DNA from: Cupriavidus necator N-1
Lineage (GTDB): Bacteria > Pseudomonadota > Gammaproteobacteria > Burkholderiales > Burkholderiaceae
Assembly (NCBI RefSeq): GCF_000219215.1
Contig: NC_015726.1
Location: 930,001-994,000 of the forward strand
DNA: 64,000 nt
Direction: 5' to 3'
The notes beneath the pieces were generated by a model. That model was not told where the DNA came from. It made no database searches and saw only the letters and a list, made by a program, of their open reading frames with translations. Positions within the stretch are counted from its first letter, which is position 1; each line of letters opens with the position of its first letter. The position numbers were made by a program, and so were the translations under genes. Shown in pieces: positions 32,276 to 44,425 of this stretch.

Positions 32276-34972
32276 TCAGGCGGCGAGCGCCTTGCCGACG
32301 ATCTCGCGCACGTCGCGCGACAGCGTGCTGCTGGCGGCGACGCGTTCCAGTTCGGCGCGCATGCGGTCGCGCAGCGCCAGTTCGTATTTCTGCCAGCGGT
32401 CCATCACCCGCGCCAGGCGCGCGGCCACTTGCGGGTTGATGGCATCGAGCGCCAGCACCTGGTCGGCCCAGAAACGGTAGCCCGAGCCGTCCTGGGCGTG
32501 GAACTGCGCCGGGTTGCCGGAGCAGAAGCTGAAGATCAGCGAACGCGCGCGGTTGGGGTTGCGCAGGTTGAAGGCGGGGTGCTCCATCAGCGCGAGCACG
32601 GTGTCGATGGTGCGCTTGCCGGCGTGCGGGCCGACTTCACCGCGCTGCATGCCTTGCAGCGAGAACCATTTGTCGATCACCAGCGGGTCGTCCTCGAAGC
32701 GCTCGTAGAAGTCCGCCAGCGCATGCTCGCGCCCGGGGGCGAAACTGTTGACCAGCGCCGACAGCGCGGCGAAGCGGTCAGTCATGTTGTCGGCGTTCTG
32801 GTACTGCTGCTCGGCCACCGCCTGCATCGCGGCGTCGCCGCTGTCGGCCAGGTAGCCGAGCGCAAGGTTGCGCAGTGCGCGCCTGGCGGCGGATGTGGCA
32901 TCGGGCGAGTAGTTGCCCGGCGTGGCGTTGCCCTCGTAGGCGGCGAGCCAGTCGGCCTGCAGCGCGCGCGCCAGGCCTTCGCGCATGAACTGGCGGGCGC
33001 GGTGGATGGCGGCGGGATCGGCCACGCCCATGCGCTCAGCCAGGTAGGCCTCGGCGGGCAGCACCAGCGCCTGTTCGCGGAAGGCGGGATTGAGCGTGTC
33101 GTCGGTCAGCACGGCGCCCATGGCCTGCACCAGCGCGGGCTCGAGCTTGAGCTCGCGCCCGGCCTGCACGTCTGCCACCATCTGCAGCAGCGCGCGCGTG
33201 GCCAGGCGCTGGCCGGCTTCCCAGCGGTTGAAGGCGTCGCTGTCGTGCGACAGCTGGAAGGTCAGCTGTGCGTCGGTGTACTCGGCATCGACGATCACCG
33301 GCGCCGAGAAGTTGCGCAGCAGCGAGGGCAGCGGGGCACTGGCGCCGCGCGGCAGGTTGATGAAGCGGAAGCGCTGCTCGGCCTGCGTGAAGTCGAGCAC
33401 GCGCGTGGTCGCTCCGGGCGTGCTTTCGCCTTCGAGCTGCAGCGGCAGGTCCTTGCCGTCTGCGCCAAGCAGTCCGAGCGCGAACGGGATATGGAAGGGC
33501 TGCTTCTCGGGCGTGCCGGCGCGGGTCTCGATGCCGACCTTGGGGCAGCGCTGCGACAGCGTCAGCGTCAGGCTGCCGTCGTCGCCGTTCCAGTCCGTGC
33601 GCGCCGTCACCACCGGGGTGCCGGCCTGGCTGTACCACAGGCCGAACTGGCTCAGGTCGCGGCCGTTGGCATCGGCCATTGCCGCACGGAAGTCGTCGCA
33701 GGTGACGGCCTGGCCGTCATGGCGCTGGAAGTACAGGTCCATGCCCTTGCGGAAGCCCTCGCGGCCGAGCAGGGTCTGGTACATGCGCACGACTTCGGCG
33801 CCTTTCTCGTACACGGTGACCGTGTAGAAGTTGTTGATCTCTTCATAGCTGTCGGGGCGCACCGGGTGCGCCATCGGGCCGGCGTCCTCGGGGAACTGCA
33901 CCTGGCGCAGCACGCGCACGTCCTCGATGCGCTTGACCGCGCGGCCGGATTCCGAGCCCATCATGTCGGCCGAGAACTCCTGGTCGCGGAACACCGTCAG
34001 GCCTTCCTTGAGCGAAAGCTGGAACCAGTCGCGGCAGGTCACGCGGTTGCCGGTCCAGTTGTGGAAGTACTCATGGCCGACCACCGCCTCGATATTGGCG
34101 AAGTCCGTGTCGGTGGCGGTCTGCGCGTTGGCCAGCACGTACTTGGTGTTGAAGATGTTCAGGCCCTTGTTCTCCATCGCGCCCATGTTGAAGTCGCCCA
34201 CGGCGACGATCATGAAGCGATCCAGGTCAAGTTCCAGCCCGAAGCGGCGCTCGTCCCAGCGGATCGAATGGATCAGCGAATCCATGGCGTGGCGGGTCTT
34301 GTCGAGGTCGCGCGCCTCGACCCAGACCTGCAGCAGCTTGTCCTTGCCGGAGGCGGACTGGATCCGTTCCTCGATGCATTCGAGCTTGCCCGCGACCAGC
34401 GCGAACAGGTAGGCCGGCTTGCGGAAGGGGTCTTCCCACACGGCTTCGTGGCGGCCGTCGGGCAGTTCGAGCTGGCTCACCAGGTTGCCGTTGGACAGCA
34501 GCACCGGATAGGCGGCGCGGTCGGCGCGCAGCGTGACGCGGTAGGTCGCCATCACGTCGGGGCGGTCCAGGAAGTAGGTGATGCGGCGAAAGCCCTCGGC
34601 TTCGCACTGGGTGAAGAAGTTGCCGTTGGACACGTACAGGCCCGACAGCGTGGTATTGGCCGCGGGCTGGCACGCCGTGGTGATCTCCAGCGTGCCCTGC
34701 GCCGGCAGGCCGGGGATGGTCAGCGTGCCGGCATCCTGGGTCGCGTTGGCGACCGGCTTGCCCTCCAGGCTGACGCCGATCAGTTCGAGTTCCTCGCCGG
34801 CCAGCACCAGCGGTGCGTCGGGCGCGCCGGCCTGGCGCGCGAAGCGCAGCGTGCTGGTGACCACGGTGCGCTGGGGATCGAGGTCCAGCACCAGCTCGGC
34901 GTGGTCGATGGCGAACGGCGGCGGGGTATAGTCCTTGCGATAGACGGTAACGGGCGTGTCGGTGCGCAGCAT
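32276..34972 (-). CDS. pepN: Aminopeptidase N (M1 zinc metalloprotease)
   Basis: An 898-residue cytoplasmic aminopeptidase, close to the E. coli PepN length. GAMEN exopeptidase motif at residues 264-268; zinc site H300-E301-x2-H304 with E323 (HEYFHNW...LKEG). The C-terminal ~450 residues form the beta-sandwich and helical DUF3458-type domains. ATG 34972 ([15 protein letters not shown]) is chosen with AGGA upstream; the longer frame adds 40 non-conserved residues. It is 97 bases upstream of fbp and same-stranded. Confidence 0.96.
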   Translation of the reverse strand: MLRTDTPVTVYRKDYTPPPFAIDHAELVLDLDPQRTVVTSTLRFARQAGAPDAPLVLAGEELELIGVSLEGKPVANATQDAGTLTIPGLPAQGTLEITTACQPAANTTLSGLYVSNGNFFTQCEAEGFRRITYFLDRPDVMATYRVTLRADRAAYPVLLSNGNLVSQLELPDGRHEAVWEDPFRKPAYLFALVAGKLECIEERIQSASGKDKLLQVWVEARDLDKTRHAMDSLIHSIRWDERRFGLELDLDRFMIVAVGDFNMGAMENKGLNIFNTKYVLANAQTATDTDFANIEAVVGHEYFHNWTGNRVTCRDWFQLSLKEGLTVFRDQEFSADMMGSESGRAVKRIEDVRVLRQVQFPEDAGPMAHPVRPDSYEEINNFYTVTVYEKGAEVVRMYQTLLGREGFRKGMDLYFQRHDGQAVTCDDFRAAMADANGRDLSQFGLWYSQAGTPVVTARTDWNGDDGSLTLTLSQRCPKVGIETRAGTPEKQPFHIPFALGLLGADGKDLPLQLEGESTPGATTRVLDFTQAEQRFRFINLPRGASAPLPSLLRNFSAPVIVDAEYTDAQLTFQLSHDSDAFNRWEAGQRLATRALLQMVADVQAGRELKLEPALVQAMGAVLTDDTLNPAFREQALVLPAEAYLAERMGVADPAAIHRARQFMREGLARALQADWLAAYEGNATPGNYSPDATSAARRALRNLALGYLADSGDAAMQAVAEQQYQNADNMTDRFAALSALVNSFAPGREHALADFYERFEDDPLVIDKWFSLQGMQRGEVGPHAGKRTIDTVLALMEHPAFNLRNPNRARSLIFSFCSGNPAQFHAQDGSGYRFWADQVLALDAINPQVAARLARVMDRWQKYELALRDRMRAELERVAASSTLSRDVREIVGKALAA

Positions 34973-35176
34973 GGAAAGATCCTGTCTTCGGAAGACCGTT
35001 AGGAAAGGGGGCGGGCCATGCGCGCGGCAGCGAAGCATGGCGCTGAAGTCCTCATTGTAGCCAAGGGGTCGGGGCGCGGCCCGGCGCAGCACGGCATCGG
35101 CATGCTGCGGGGAATTCCGCGCCGGCGGCGTGGTCTCAGAGACACGTGGGTATTCAGAGGAAAGCGAGGTAGCACT

Positions 35177-35866
35177 ATGTGGCAGCGCGCAGGCGGTGTC
35201 GGCAATGCAGGAGCGGCGGGGCCGCGCAGGTGGTGGGGGGCGATGGCGTTGCTGGCGGCGCTGTTGCTGTCAGGGTGCGCCAGCACGGTGGTGACCGATG
35301 TCACGGCGTTCCGCCAGCCCGGGTGGCAGAACGATGCGCCGCGCACCTACAGCTTCGAGCGCAGCGCCGAGCAGGCGGCGCAGCTGGACCACCAGACCTA
35401 TGAGCAGTGGCTGGCCGCGGCGCTGGCGGGGATCGGCTTCGAGCAGGTGCCGGCGAAACAGGCGCGCTATCGCGTCAGCATGGACTTCGATGCCGCGCCC
35501 GGCATCGTGCGCGTGGCCGAGACCGTCTACTCGGACCCGTGGTACGGCCCGTGGGGCCCATACTGGGGGCCCGGCTACTACCGCCCCTACGGGCCCTGGG
35601 GTCCGTGGGGCCCATGGGGGCCGGGCTACTGGCCGCCGCAGACCGTGGTGCGCGACGTGCCGGTGACGTTCTCCAGCCTGCGGGTGTATTTCAGGGATGC
35701 GGCCAGCGGCAAGCGGATCTACCAGGTCACCGCGCAGAACCAGACCGAAAACGGCAGCCTGCCGGCGGTCATGCCCTACCTGATCCGCAGCGCCTTTACC
35801 GACTTCCCGGCCGAGAGCGGCCGTCCGCGCCGGGTGACGCTGGAGGTCGAGAAAAACGCAAAGTAG
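35177..35866 (+). CDS. DUF4136 lipoprotein with Gly-Pro-Trp-rich insert
   Basis: A 229-residue lipoprotein with lipobox LLSGC (C34). The mature part is a DUF4136 domain (ASTVVTDVTAFRQPGW... RTYSFER and C-terminal RVYFRDAASGKRIYQV). Between the two halves sits a low-complexity stretch, residues ~121-155, of repeated GPWGP/GPYWGPGYY units. Such inserts occur in this family. It likely resides at the outer membrane, role unknown. ATG 35177 follows a weak GAGG. Confidence 0.85.
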   Translation: MWQRAGGVGNAGAAGPRRWWGAMALLAALLLSGCASTVVTDVTAFRQPGWQNDAPRTYSFERSAEQAAQLDHQTYEQWLAAALAGIGFEQVPAKQARYRVSMDFDAAPGIVRVAETVYSDPWYGPWGPYWGPGYYRPYGPWGPWGPWGPGYWPPQTVVRDVPVTFSSLRVYFRDAASGKRIYQVTAQNQTENGSLPAVMPYLIRSAFTDFPAESGRPRRVTLEVEKNAK

Positions 35867-36208
35867 GGCAGCCGGGGGCCGGCCGCGCGGTCCTGGCCAG
35901 GCGATGCGTGCGGATGCATGCAGGGGCATGCGTCTGCACCTGCATTGCATACGCAATGGTAAAAGCTGTTTAACTGGAATAATCCACTCAAAAAACGGCC
36001 TGCAGGCGGGCTGTGGTGGTACTTTGCGCGGACACGTGGGCTAGAATGGTTGCTCGATTTTTCCGGCCTGTCTGCCGGAATCGCCAGTTTCGCTGCCAGG
36101 CGTTGTCATTCGCTGCCGGCCCGTATCCTGAGACTTCTCGATCGGGCCCGAGCCGGTTCTTGGCGGGAGAGGGGCGCTTCCGGTCCGGGCCATTTTCCGG
36201 ACGAGCCA
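35867..36208. other. 342-base intergenic region before maeB
   Basis: No credible gene. It contains a GCATGC-rich palindrome (35913-35921 GATGCATGC / 35926-35934 GCATGCGTC, one G-T wobble), repeated partial copies of GCAT up to 35950, and an A/T-rich stretch at 35959-36000 likely to hold the maeB promoter. I cannot assign -35/-10 boxes with confidence. Confidence 0.4.
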
Positions 36209-38530
<2,322 letters not shown>

Positions 38531-38559
38531 TGCGCTGAAAACGAAGTCAGCAAGAATGC

Positions 38560-38590
38560 AAAAAGCCGGGTCGTCCGACCCGGCTTTTTG
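38560..38590. terminator. Bidirectional terminator between maeB and the small convergent gene
   Basis: AAAAAGCCGGGTCG (38560-38573) / CGACCCGGCTTTTT (38576-38589), a perfect 14-bp stem with A and T runs on both sides. Confidence 0.92.
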
Positions 38591-38640
38591 TTTGATGCTG
38601 CCCCGCGGCAATTGCGGGGGGAAGGCACTTGACGTGGTTG

Positions 38641-38886
38641 CTATTGCAGCACGTTGTACTGCTCGCGCATCACGACGATGATCGACTTGGCCGCGGCCAA
38701 CTGCGTGTCGAGGTTTTCAACATATTCCTGCGGGAAATCGACCTCGGCGCTCCAGTTGCATCCGGTATGGTCAGGCTGGTGCATTCGCACCGCGTGCAGT
38801 TCGCATTCGCCGCACTCGGGGTTGTTGTCGAGGCACTGGTTCAGGATGGCCATCAGTTCGGAACGGGTCTTCGGGTAGCGCCGCAT
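38641..38886 (-). CDS. Conserved small protein with CxxC motif
   Basis: An 81-residue protein. A central PECGECELHAVRMH stretch holds CxxC and two histidines, possibly a metal or redox site; a further cysteine follows (TGCNW). The C-terminal helix is DTQLAAAKSIIVVMREQY. GAGAGG lies eight bases before ATG 38886. It converges on maeB behind a shared terminator. Family not recognised. Confidence 0.75.
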   Translation of the reverse strand: MRRYPKTRSELMAILNQCLDNNPECGECELHAVRMHQPDHTGCNWSAEVDFPQEYVENLDTQLAAAKSIIVVMREQYNVLQ

Positions 38887-39072
38887 GAATCACCTCTCTC
38901 AATGTCGTTTTGAGGGTCCGGAACACCAATCTAGGAAGCGTGAAGGGGGGCTTCCAATTGAATCCATCTATGAAATGCTGGCTTTCGATCCGTATTGCCT
39001 GACGGCATGCGATGGCGCGGCGCAGCATTGCGGTGGCAGATTTCCGCACAGTGTGATGCGAACGCGGCAATG

Positions 39073-39097
39073 AAAAAGCCCGCCGGAAGGGCGGGCT
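39073..39097 (-). terminator. Terminator of the porin gene
   Basis: Minus strand: AGCCCGCC (39097-39090) / GGCGGGCT (39084-39077) followed by TTTT, 30 bases after the porin stop. Confidence 0.85.
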
Positions 39098-39126
39098 GCA
39101 GGACTGCCGGTGAGACGGTTACGTCA

Positions 39127-40191
39127 TCAGAACTTGTGACGCACGCCCACGCCGAAGGTATCGCCGTGCTCGATGCCGGTGATCTTGTCGTAGTAGTAGG
39201 CGGCGTACACGTCGGTGCGCTTGGACAGGTTGTAGTCGTAGGCGACGGCAAACGTGTTGCGCTTGAAGTCACCGATTGCGTTCTCGGTCTTGCCATAGGC
39301 GTAGGACGCCAGCACGTTGCCGGCACCGATCGGCACCGAGGCGCCGACCTGACCGTTGGTGTGCTTGATGTCGCCGCTGGCGGCCGTGCTGGCCTTGGTC
39401 TTGATGTACTGGCCCTGGGCGAACAGCTTGACCACCTTGAAGTCGTATGTGATGCCGCCCAGGACGGCGTCCTGGCGGCTGAAGCCCGCGCTCGACAGGT
39501 CGTCGGGAACCGCGTTGAAGCGGACCTGCTGGTACGCGACGGTCGCGGCGAACGGCCCGTTGAAATACATCAGGTTGCCGCCCCACTTGTTCTGGCCCGC
39601 GGCACCTGCCTTCTCGCCTGCCGAGTAGATCAGGTTCGCGCTCAGGCCGCCGAAGTTCGGGGTGGAGTACAGCACCGAGTTGTTCCAGCCCGAGTCGCCG
39701 ATGATGCCCGGGTCCACCACGCCATTGCTGGCGGCACCGAAGTAGGTGTGGAAGATGGTCGGCGAGAACACGTACGAGTCGACCAGCGGGTTGAACAGGA
39801 TGGTCGAGATGAAGTACGGGGTCGTGTTGCGGCCCAGCTTCAACGTGCCCAGCTTGTCATTCTGCAGGCCGACGTACGCATTGCGGCTGAACATCGAATC
39901 CCCGTTGAAGCGGCCGCTGTTGCCGCTGTCCGTGCGGAAGAACCCGTTCAGGTCGAAGATGGCCTTGGTGCCGCCGCCCAGGTCTTCGGTGCCCTTGATG
40001 CCCCAGTAGGACGTCTGCATACCGCCCGAGTTGGCCACCCATGCGCGCTCGCCCGAACCCGGGCTCTTGACGCCGCCGACGAACATGTCAGCCTGGCCGT
40101 ACAGCGTGACGCTGGACTGGGCCATGGCCGCGCCGGAAAAAAGGGTAGCCGCTACCGCCAGCTTTAGTGCCGGCTTGTACTGCTTCTGCAT
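39127..40191 (-). CDS. Outer-membrane porin (Porin_4 / OmpC-like of beta-proteobacteria)
   Basis: A 354-residue precursor. The signal peptide is cleaved after AMA (residue 24), leaving QSSVTLYGQADMFVGG, the standard N-terminus of this trimeric general-porin family. Alternating beta-strands follow and the last residue is phenylalanine (GVGVRHKF), as needed for BAM insertion. GGAGG lies eight bases before ATG 40191. Its position beside the purine genes may be coincidence; pore specificity is not predictable. Confidence 0.93.
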   Translation of the reverse strand: MQKQYKPALKLAVAATLFSGAAMAQSSVTLYGQADMFVGGVKSPGSGERAWVANSGGMQTSYWGIKGTEDLGGGTKAIFDLNGFFRTDSGNSGRFNGDSMFSRNAYVGLQNDKLGTLKLGRNTTPYFISTILFNPLVDSYVFSPTIFHTYFGAASNGVVDPGIIGDSGWNNSVLYSTPNFGGLSANLIYSAGEKAGAAGQNKWGGNLMYFNGPFAATVAYQQVRFNAVPDDLSSAGFSRQDAVLGGITYDFKVVKLFAQGQYIKTKASTAASGDIKHTNGQVGASVPIGAGNVLASYAYGKTENAIGDFKRNTFAVAYDYNLSKRTDVYAAYYYDKITGIEHGDTFGVGVRHKF

Positions 40192-40374
40192 TGTTAGACC
40201 TCCGTGGTTTGATCGATCCTGCTTGGAACGTTGTGTACTGGGTCCCTGTCGGGTTCTTCTAATGTCTTGGTGCTTTTATTCGTGCCGCCTGGCCTGGCTC
40301 GGTGGTGGGTGGTGCATGGGGTGCCGGCGGCATCGGGTACAGCGTTTTTTGTTATACAGGTGACGCTTTTTTGC

Positions 40375-40893
40375 TCAGGCGGATACTAAGTCGTCAAGCC
40401 GGAACTGCGCAATGTGATGGATCTGGTTGATGCAAGTTTGCAACTCGTGCTGCGGCGTGTTTTCCAGGCGGCGCGCAAACTCCGCGATGATCCCGTGGCG
40501 GTCGTAGCCGCGCACGGCCAGGATGAACGGGAAGCCGAATTTCTGGTTGTAGGCCGCGTTGAGCGACTGCAGGCGGTCGAACTCCTCTGGCGTGCACAGG
40601 TTCAGGCCGGCGCCGCTTTGCTCGCGCGTGGATTCGGCGGTCAGCTCGCCGCGCACGGCGGCCTTGCCGGCCAGCTCCGGGTGAGCGCGCACCAGCTTGA
40701 GCTGGGCCGCCTCGCCGGCTTCATCGACGGCCTTGCGCAGTGCCTGCGCCAGCGCGGCACCGTCGGCGAAGGGCCGTTGCGCGGCAGCGGCCTCGGCAAA
40801 CCACGGCGAATGTTCGTAGATGCCGCCCAGCACCTGCACGAACTCCGCGACAGGCATGGTGTTGAGTTGGGCGATGGTGTAGGTCTGGCTCAT
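40375..40893 (-). CDS. uraD: OHCU decarboxylase
   Basis: A 172-residue enzyme converting 2-oxo-4-hydroxy-4-carboxy-5-ureidoimidazoline to (S)-allantoin, the last step of urate breakdown to allantoin. Catalytic H71-P72 in VRAHPELAGK, EQSGAGL (91-97) and FGFPFI (120-125) are present. ATG 40893 overlaps the puuE stop by 4 bases (ATGA), indicating translational coupling. The longer frame into puuE is not used. Confidence 0.94.
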   Translation of the reverse strand: MSQTYTIAQLNTMPVAEFVQVLGGIYEHSPWFAEAAAAQRPFADGAALAQALRKAVDEAGEAAQLKLVRAHPELAGKAAVRGELTAESTREQSGAGLNLCTPEEFDRLQSLNAAYNQKFGFPFILAVRGYDRHGIIAEFARRLENTPQHELQTCINQIHHIAQFRLDDLVSA

Positions 40894-41840
40894 GCTTGGT
40901 TCCGGGGGGTGTAGGGGTGGGTATCGGCCCAGTGGCGGGCGATGTCGACACGGCGGCAGATCCACACCTTGTCGTGTCCCTGCACATAGTCGAGGAAGCG
41001 CTGCAGCGCGCGGAAGCGGCCCGGGCGGCCGAGCAGGCGGCAGTGCATGCCGACCGACAGCATCTTGGGGCTGTCCTGTCCGCTCGGGTCGCCTTCCTCG
41101 TACAGCACGTCGAACGCGTCCTTGAGGTACTGGAAGAATTGTTCGCCGGTATTGAAGCCCTGCGGCGTGGCAAAGCGCATGTCGTTGGAGTCGAGCGTGT
41201 ACGGCACCACCAGGTGCGGCTTCTTCTCGCCGCCGGTGACTTCGACTTCGGTCCAGAAGGGCAGGTCGTCGCCGTAGTAGTCGGAGTCGTACAGCAGGCC
41301 GCCATGCTCCACCACCAGGCGGCGCGTGTTGGGGCTGTCGCGGCCGGTGTACCAGCCCAGCGGCAACTCGCCGGTCAGGTCCTTGATGATCTGCATGCCG
41401 ATGCGCATATGCTCACGCTCGGTGGCTTCGTCGATGCCCTGGTAGTGGATCCAGCGCCAGCCGTGGCAGGCGATCTCATGGCCCAGTTCGACAAAGGCGC
41501 GGGTCAGTTCAGGATGGCGCTGCAGCGCCATCGACACGCCGAAGATGGTCAGCGGCAGGCCACGCTTCTCGAACTCGCGCAGCAGGCGCCAGACGCCGGC
41601 ACGCGAGCCGTATTCGTAGATGCCCTCCATGCTCATGTGGCGGTCGGGGTAGGCCGCGGCGCCGACGATCTCGGAGAGGAACTGCTCGGAGGCGGCGTCG
41701 CCGTGCAGCACGCAGTTTTCGCCGCCTTCTTCGTAGTTGAGGACGAACTGCACCGCAACGCGCGCGCCGCCCGGCCAGCGGGCGTGCGGCGGCCGGGCAC
41801 CGTATCCGATGAGATCGCGTGGATAGTTATCTTTGATCAT
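40890..41840 (-). CDS. puuE: Allantoinase PuuE (polysaccharide-deacetylase fold)
   Basis: A 316-residue metal-independent-type allantoinase opening allantoin to allantoate. It belongs to the NodB/polysaccharide deacetylase superfamily, not the amidohydrolase allantoinases: NYEEGGENCVLHGD near the N-terminus, ACHGWRWIHYQ, WYTGRDSPNTRRLV and YDSDYYGDDLPFW are PuuE signatures. It lies 125 bases after the permease and overlaps uraD. Confidence 0.94.
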   Translation of the reverse strand: MIKDNYPRDLIGYGARPPHARWPGGARVAVQFVLNYEEGGENCVLHGDAASEQFLSEIVGAAAYPDRHMSMEGIYEYGSRAGVWRLLREFEKRGLPLTIFGVSMALQRHPELTRAFVELGHEIACHGWRWIHYQGIDEATEREHMRIGMQIIKDLTGELPLGWYTGRDSPNTRRLVVEHGGLLYDSDYYGDDLPFWTEVEVTGGEKKPHLVVPYTLDSNDMRFATPQGFNTGEQFFQYLKDAFDVLYEEGDPSGQDSPKMLSVGMHCRLLGRPGRFRALQRFLDYVQGHDKVWICRRVDIARHWADTHPYTPRNQA

Positions 41841-41965
41841 GTGTCTTTGCTTGCTTCAGGAAAACTTCCGGCACCGCCGCGCCGCCCGCAAGCGCCGACC
41901 ATCACGCAATGTACGTGCCAGTCGTGCCGGCGGCGGTGCCGGATACTTCGATACCGTTGCTTCGG

Positions 41966-43372
41966 TTACTCGGTGCCGTGCGAGTTGGCGGCGGCGTTGC
42001 GCATGGCCTCCTCGCGCGACTGGATGCCGTTGTAGAACAGGTTCAGCGCCACGGCCACGATGGTGCCCAGCACGATGCCGCTGTGGGTGAACGGACCGGT
42101 CCACTTCGGCAGGTACTGGAAGAAGGTCGGTGCCAGCGTCGGGATCATGCCGGCGCCGATTGAGATGGCGACGATGAACAGGTTGTAACGGTTGCGGTTG
42201 AAATCGCACGAGCCCAGGATGCGGATGCCGGTGGCGGCCACCATGCCGAACATCACGATGCCGGCGCCGCCCAGCACGAACTGCGGCACCGAGGCCACCA
42301 CGTGGGCCATCTTGGGGAACAGGCCGAACGCGATCAGGATGATGCCGCCGGCAGCCGCCACGTAGCGCGAGCGCACGCCGGTCACTGTCACCAGGCCTAC
42401 GTTCTGCGAGAACGAGGTGTACGGGAAGGTGTTGAAGATGCCGCCGATCACGGTGCCCAGGCCGTCGGCGCGCAGGCCGCGGGTCAGGTCCTCGTTGCTC
42501 AGCTTCTTGCCGGTGATGTCCGACAGCGCCAGGAACATGCCGGTGGATTCCACCAGCGTGATCAGCATGACGATGCACATCGACAGGATGGCGGTCACTT
42601 CGAAGGTCGGGATGCCGAAGTGCAGCGGGGTGATGACAGCCATGAAGCTGGCTTCATCCAGGCCTTCGAATGACACCTTGCCCATCGCCATCGCCACCAG
42701 CGTGCCGGCGATGATGCCCAGCAGCACTGCGCAGTTGGCCACCAGGCCGCGGCCGTACTTGGTCAGCAGCAGGATGATCAGCAGCGTCAGGCCGGCAATG
42801 CCGAGGTTGGCCAGGTCACCGTAGGCGAGGTTGGGCACCTCCTTGACCACGCCGTCGATCACGGCACGGGTGGTGGGCTGGCCGCCGGCCGCCCAGTTGA
42901 TGCCCACGCGCATCAGCGACACGCCGATCAGCGTGATCACCGTGCCGGTCACCACCGGCGGGAACAGCCCCAGCATGCGCCCCATCATCGGCGCAATCAG
43001 GATGCCGAAAATCCCCGACGCAATCACCGCGCCATAGATGCCGAGCAGGCCGACATTGGGATCGGTGCCGATGGCGATCATCGGCGCCACCGAGGCGAAG
43101 GTCACGCCCATCATCACCGGCAGGCGGATGCCGAACTTCCAGAAACCAAAGGCCTGGATCAGCGTGGCCAGGCCCGCGGCGAACAGGTCGGCGTTGATCA
43201 GGAACGCCAGCTGGTCCTTGGGCAGCTTGAGCGCGCCACCCACGATCAGGGGCACGGCAACCGTGCCGGCGTACATCACCAGAACGTGCTGCAACCCGAG
43301 CGCGAGCAGGCGCCCGGAAGGCAAACGCTCGTTGGTGAGGTCCGTCGGGACCGTGGTGCTTGCGGAATTCAT
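41966..43372 (-). CDS. NCS2 purine permease (uracil-xanthine permease family)
   Basis: A 468-residue inner-membrane proton symporter with about 14 membrane segments. The NCS2 signature is QNVGLVTVTGVRSRYV, and ESTGMFLALSDITGKK lies before it. Context suggests urate or xanthine uptake (UacT/XanQ-like), but substrate cannot be settled by eye. ATG 43372 follows GGAG/AGGAG; the longer frame adds 15 residues. It is read from the gntR side, 179 bases downstream. Confidence 0.92.
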   Translation of the reverse strand: MNSASTTVPTDLTNERLPSGRLLALGLQHVLVMYAGTVAVPLIVGGALKLPKDQLAFLINADLFAAGLATLIQAFGFWKFGIRLPVMMGVTFASVAPMIAIGTDPNVGLLGIYGAVIASGIFGILIAPMMGRMLGLFPPVVTGTVITLIGVSLMRVGINWAAGGQPTTRAVIDGVVKEVPNLAYGDLANLGIAGLTLLIILLLTKYGRGLVANCAVLLGIIAGTLVAMAMGKVSFEGLDEASFMAVITPLHFGIPTFEVTAILSMCIVMLITLVESTGMFLALSDITGKKLSNEDLTRGLRADGLGTVIGGIFNTFPYTSFSQNVGLVTVTGVRSRYVAAAGGIILIAFGLFPKMAHVVASVPQFVLGGAGIVMFGMVAATGIRILGSCDFNRNRYNLFIVAISIGAGMIPTLAPTFFQYLPKWTGPFTHSGIVLGTIVAVALNLFYNGIQSREEAMRNAAANSHGTE

Positions 43373-43551
43373 GGGTGCGTCTCCTCTCCTTTGGTTTGAT
43401 GGGAACACCACTGCCATGGCCCCGGTTCTGGATCCCGGAAGGTCTCCGGACCGTTATCTGCCGGTCGTGTCAGCACTCTCGTCGGTGAGCCGGGTGCTGT
43501 TTGCCGACCGGGTCTGGCCTTGTATTTGGGGGCAGGGGCGGGAACACCGTG

Positions 43552-44322
43552 CTAGGTAGAGCGGCCTAGCACGCTGCGAAGATCAAAGTTGCCCGGCTCG
43601 TCCGGCTGCACGCGGTCGGCGCAGGCGCCAAGGTGGTGCGCCATGCGCGACTGGGCCAGCGCGGCATTGCCCTGTTCGAGTGCGTCGAGGATCTCTTCGT
43701 GTTCATCGAACGAGCAGGCGTTGTTGCCCGGGGCTTCCACGCTGGCGATCATCAGCGTGGTGCGCGACACCAGCCGGCGCATCATGTTGACGAGCAGCGC
43801 GTTGCCCGACAGTTCCGCCAGGGCCGTATGGAACTCGGCGGACAGGCGGATCCATTTGGGCCGGTCATGCGTGAGGAAGGCCTGGCGCTCGCTGGCCACC
43901 ATCTGGCGCAGCGGCGCGATCACGGTCTTGACGTCGGGCATGCCGGCAAGCTTTTCCAGCACCGCGCGTTCCAGCATCTGGCGCAGCTCGAACATGTCGT
44001 GCGCTTCGTCGGTGGAGGGGCTGGCGATAAAGGCGCCGCGGTTGGGTTCGAGATCGACCATGCCGTCGGCGGCCAGGTGCGACAGCACCTTGCGCACCGT
44101 GTGTCGCGCGGTGGCATAGATCTCGCAAAGGGAATGCTCGGTCAGCTTGGTGCGCGGCGGCAGCCGGTGCTCCATGATCGCGTCGTAGATCTCGTGATAC
44201 ATGCGCTCTTCGACCGAGCCCTTGCGTGCGGGCTTGGCGGGCTTGCCCGCCTGGATTTCGGTCGGCTCGGCGTCGGCCTTGGTTTCGGCGTTGGCGGCAA
44301 TCAGCTTCAGGCTCTTGGACAT
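43552..44322 (-). CDS. GntR-family regulator (FCD type) of purine catabolism
   Basis: A 256-residue regulator. After a lysine/alanine-rich N-terminal ~40 residues comes a winged helix (EERMYHEIYDAIMEHRLPPRTKLTEHSLCEIYATARHTV; about 42-105), then an all-helical FCD ligand domain with metal-site-like histidines (FHTALAELSGN, HEEILDALEQGN, MAHHL). It is divergent from uraH; TTGT-NN-ACAA palindromes cover both promoters, so it probably represses itself and the cluster until a purine intermediate binds. ATG 44322 chosen; GTG 44349 is alternative. Confidence 0.88.
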   Translation of the reverse strand: MSKSLKLIAANAETKADAEPTEIQAGKPAKPARKGSVEERMYHEIYDAIMEHRLPPRTKLTEHSLCEIYATARHTVRKVLSHLAADGMVDLEPNRGAFIASPSTDEAHDMFELRQMLERAVLEKLAGMPDVKTVIAPLRQMVASERQAFLTHDRPKWIRLSAEFHTALAELSGNALLVNMMRRLVSRTTLMIASVEAPGNNACSFDEHEEILDALEQGNAALAQSRMAHHLGACADRVQPDEPGNFDLRSVLGRST

Positions 44323-44386
44323 CGTGGCACCAGCAGTCAGGCGGGGCACCGCAAATCCTGGACATCAGGCAGCGGTGATCCAAAAA

Positions 44387-44396
44387 TTGTTGACAA
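44387..44396. promoter_or_regulatory. Operator 1, TTGTTGACAA palindrome
   Basis: TTGT-TG-ACAA. Part of the 11-bp inverted repeat TTGTTGACAAT (44387-44397) / ATTGTCAACAA (44418-44428). It overlaps the -35 of the uraH promoter and lies at the -10 of the divergent gntR promoter. Confidence 0.65.
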
Positions 44397-44419
44397 TTAT
44401 TTGGTTACTGCTTCAATAT
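44390..44419 (+). promoter_or_regulatory. Promoter for uraH-puuD
   Basis: TTGACA (44390-44395), 18 bases, CAATAT (44414-44419). Both hexamers overlap operators, about 200 bases upstream of the uraH ATG. Confidence 0.65.
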
Positions 44420-44425
44420 TGTCAA
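44396..44425 (-). promoter_or_regulatory. Divergent promoter for gntR and the permease-puuE-uraD genes
   Basis: Minus strand TTGACA (44425-44420), 18 bases, AATAAT (44401-44396). It occupies the same 40 bases as the opposing uraH promoter, so the two polymerases must exclude each other. Confidence 0.6.

Noticed and set aside
32159..35002. 947-residue open frame on the plus strand
   Set aside because: It is wholly antisense to pepN, whose catalytic motifs are intact. Such long opposite-strand frames are expected in GC-rich DNA.
35535..35640. Tandem-like repeat that might be a repeat array
   Set aside because: It is the GPWGP-type low-complexity insert of the DUF4136 protein, explained by coding; no spacers, so not CRISPR.
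38885..39073. 62-residue plus-strand frame between the small CxxC gene and the porin
   Set aside because: No ribosome site, overlaps the start region of the opposite gene, and composition is unlike coding DNA here.
40338..40374. Hairpin AGCGT/ACGCT followed by six T downstream of uraD
   Set aside because: The T-run lies on the plus strand, where no gene ends; on the uraD strand it has no T-run, so I did not call a terminator.
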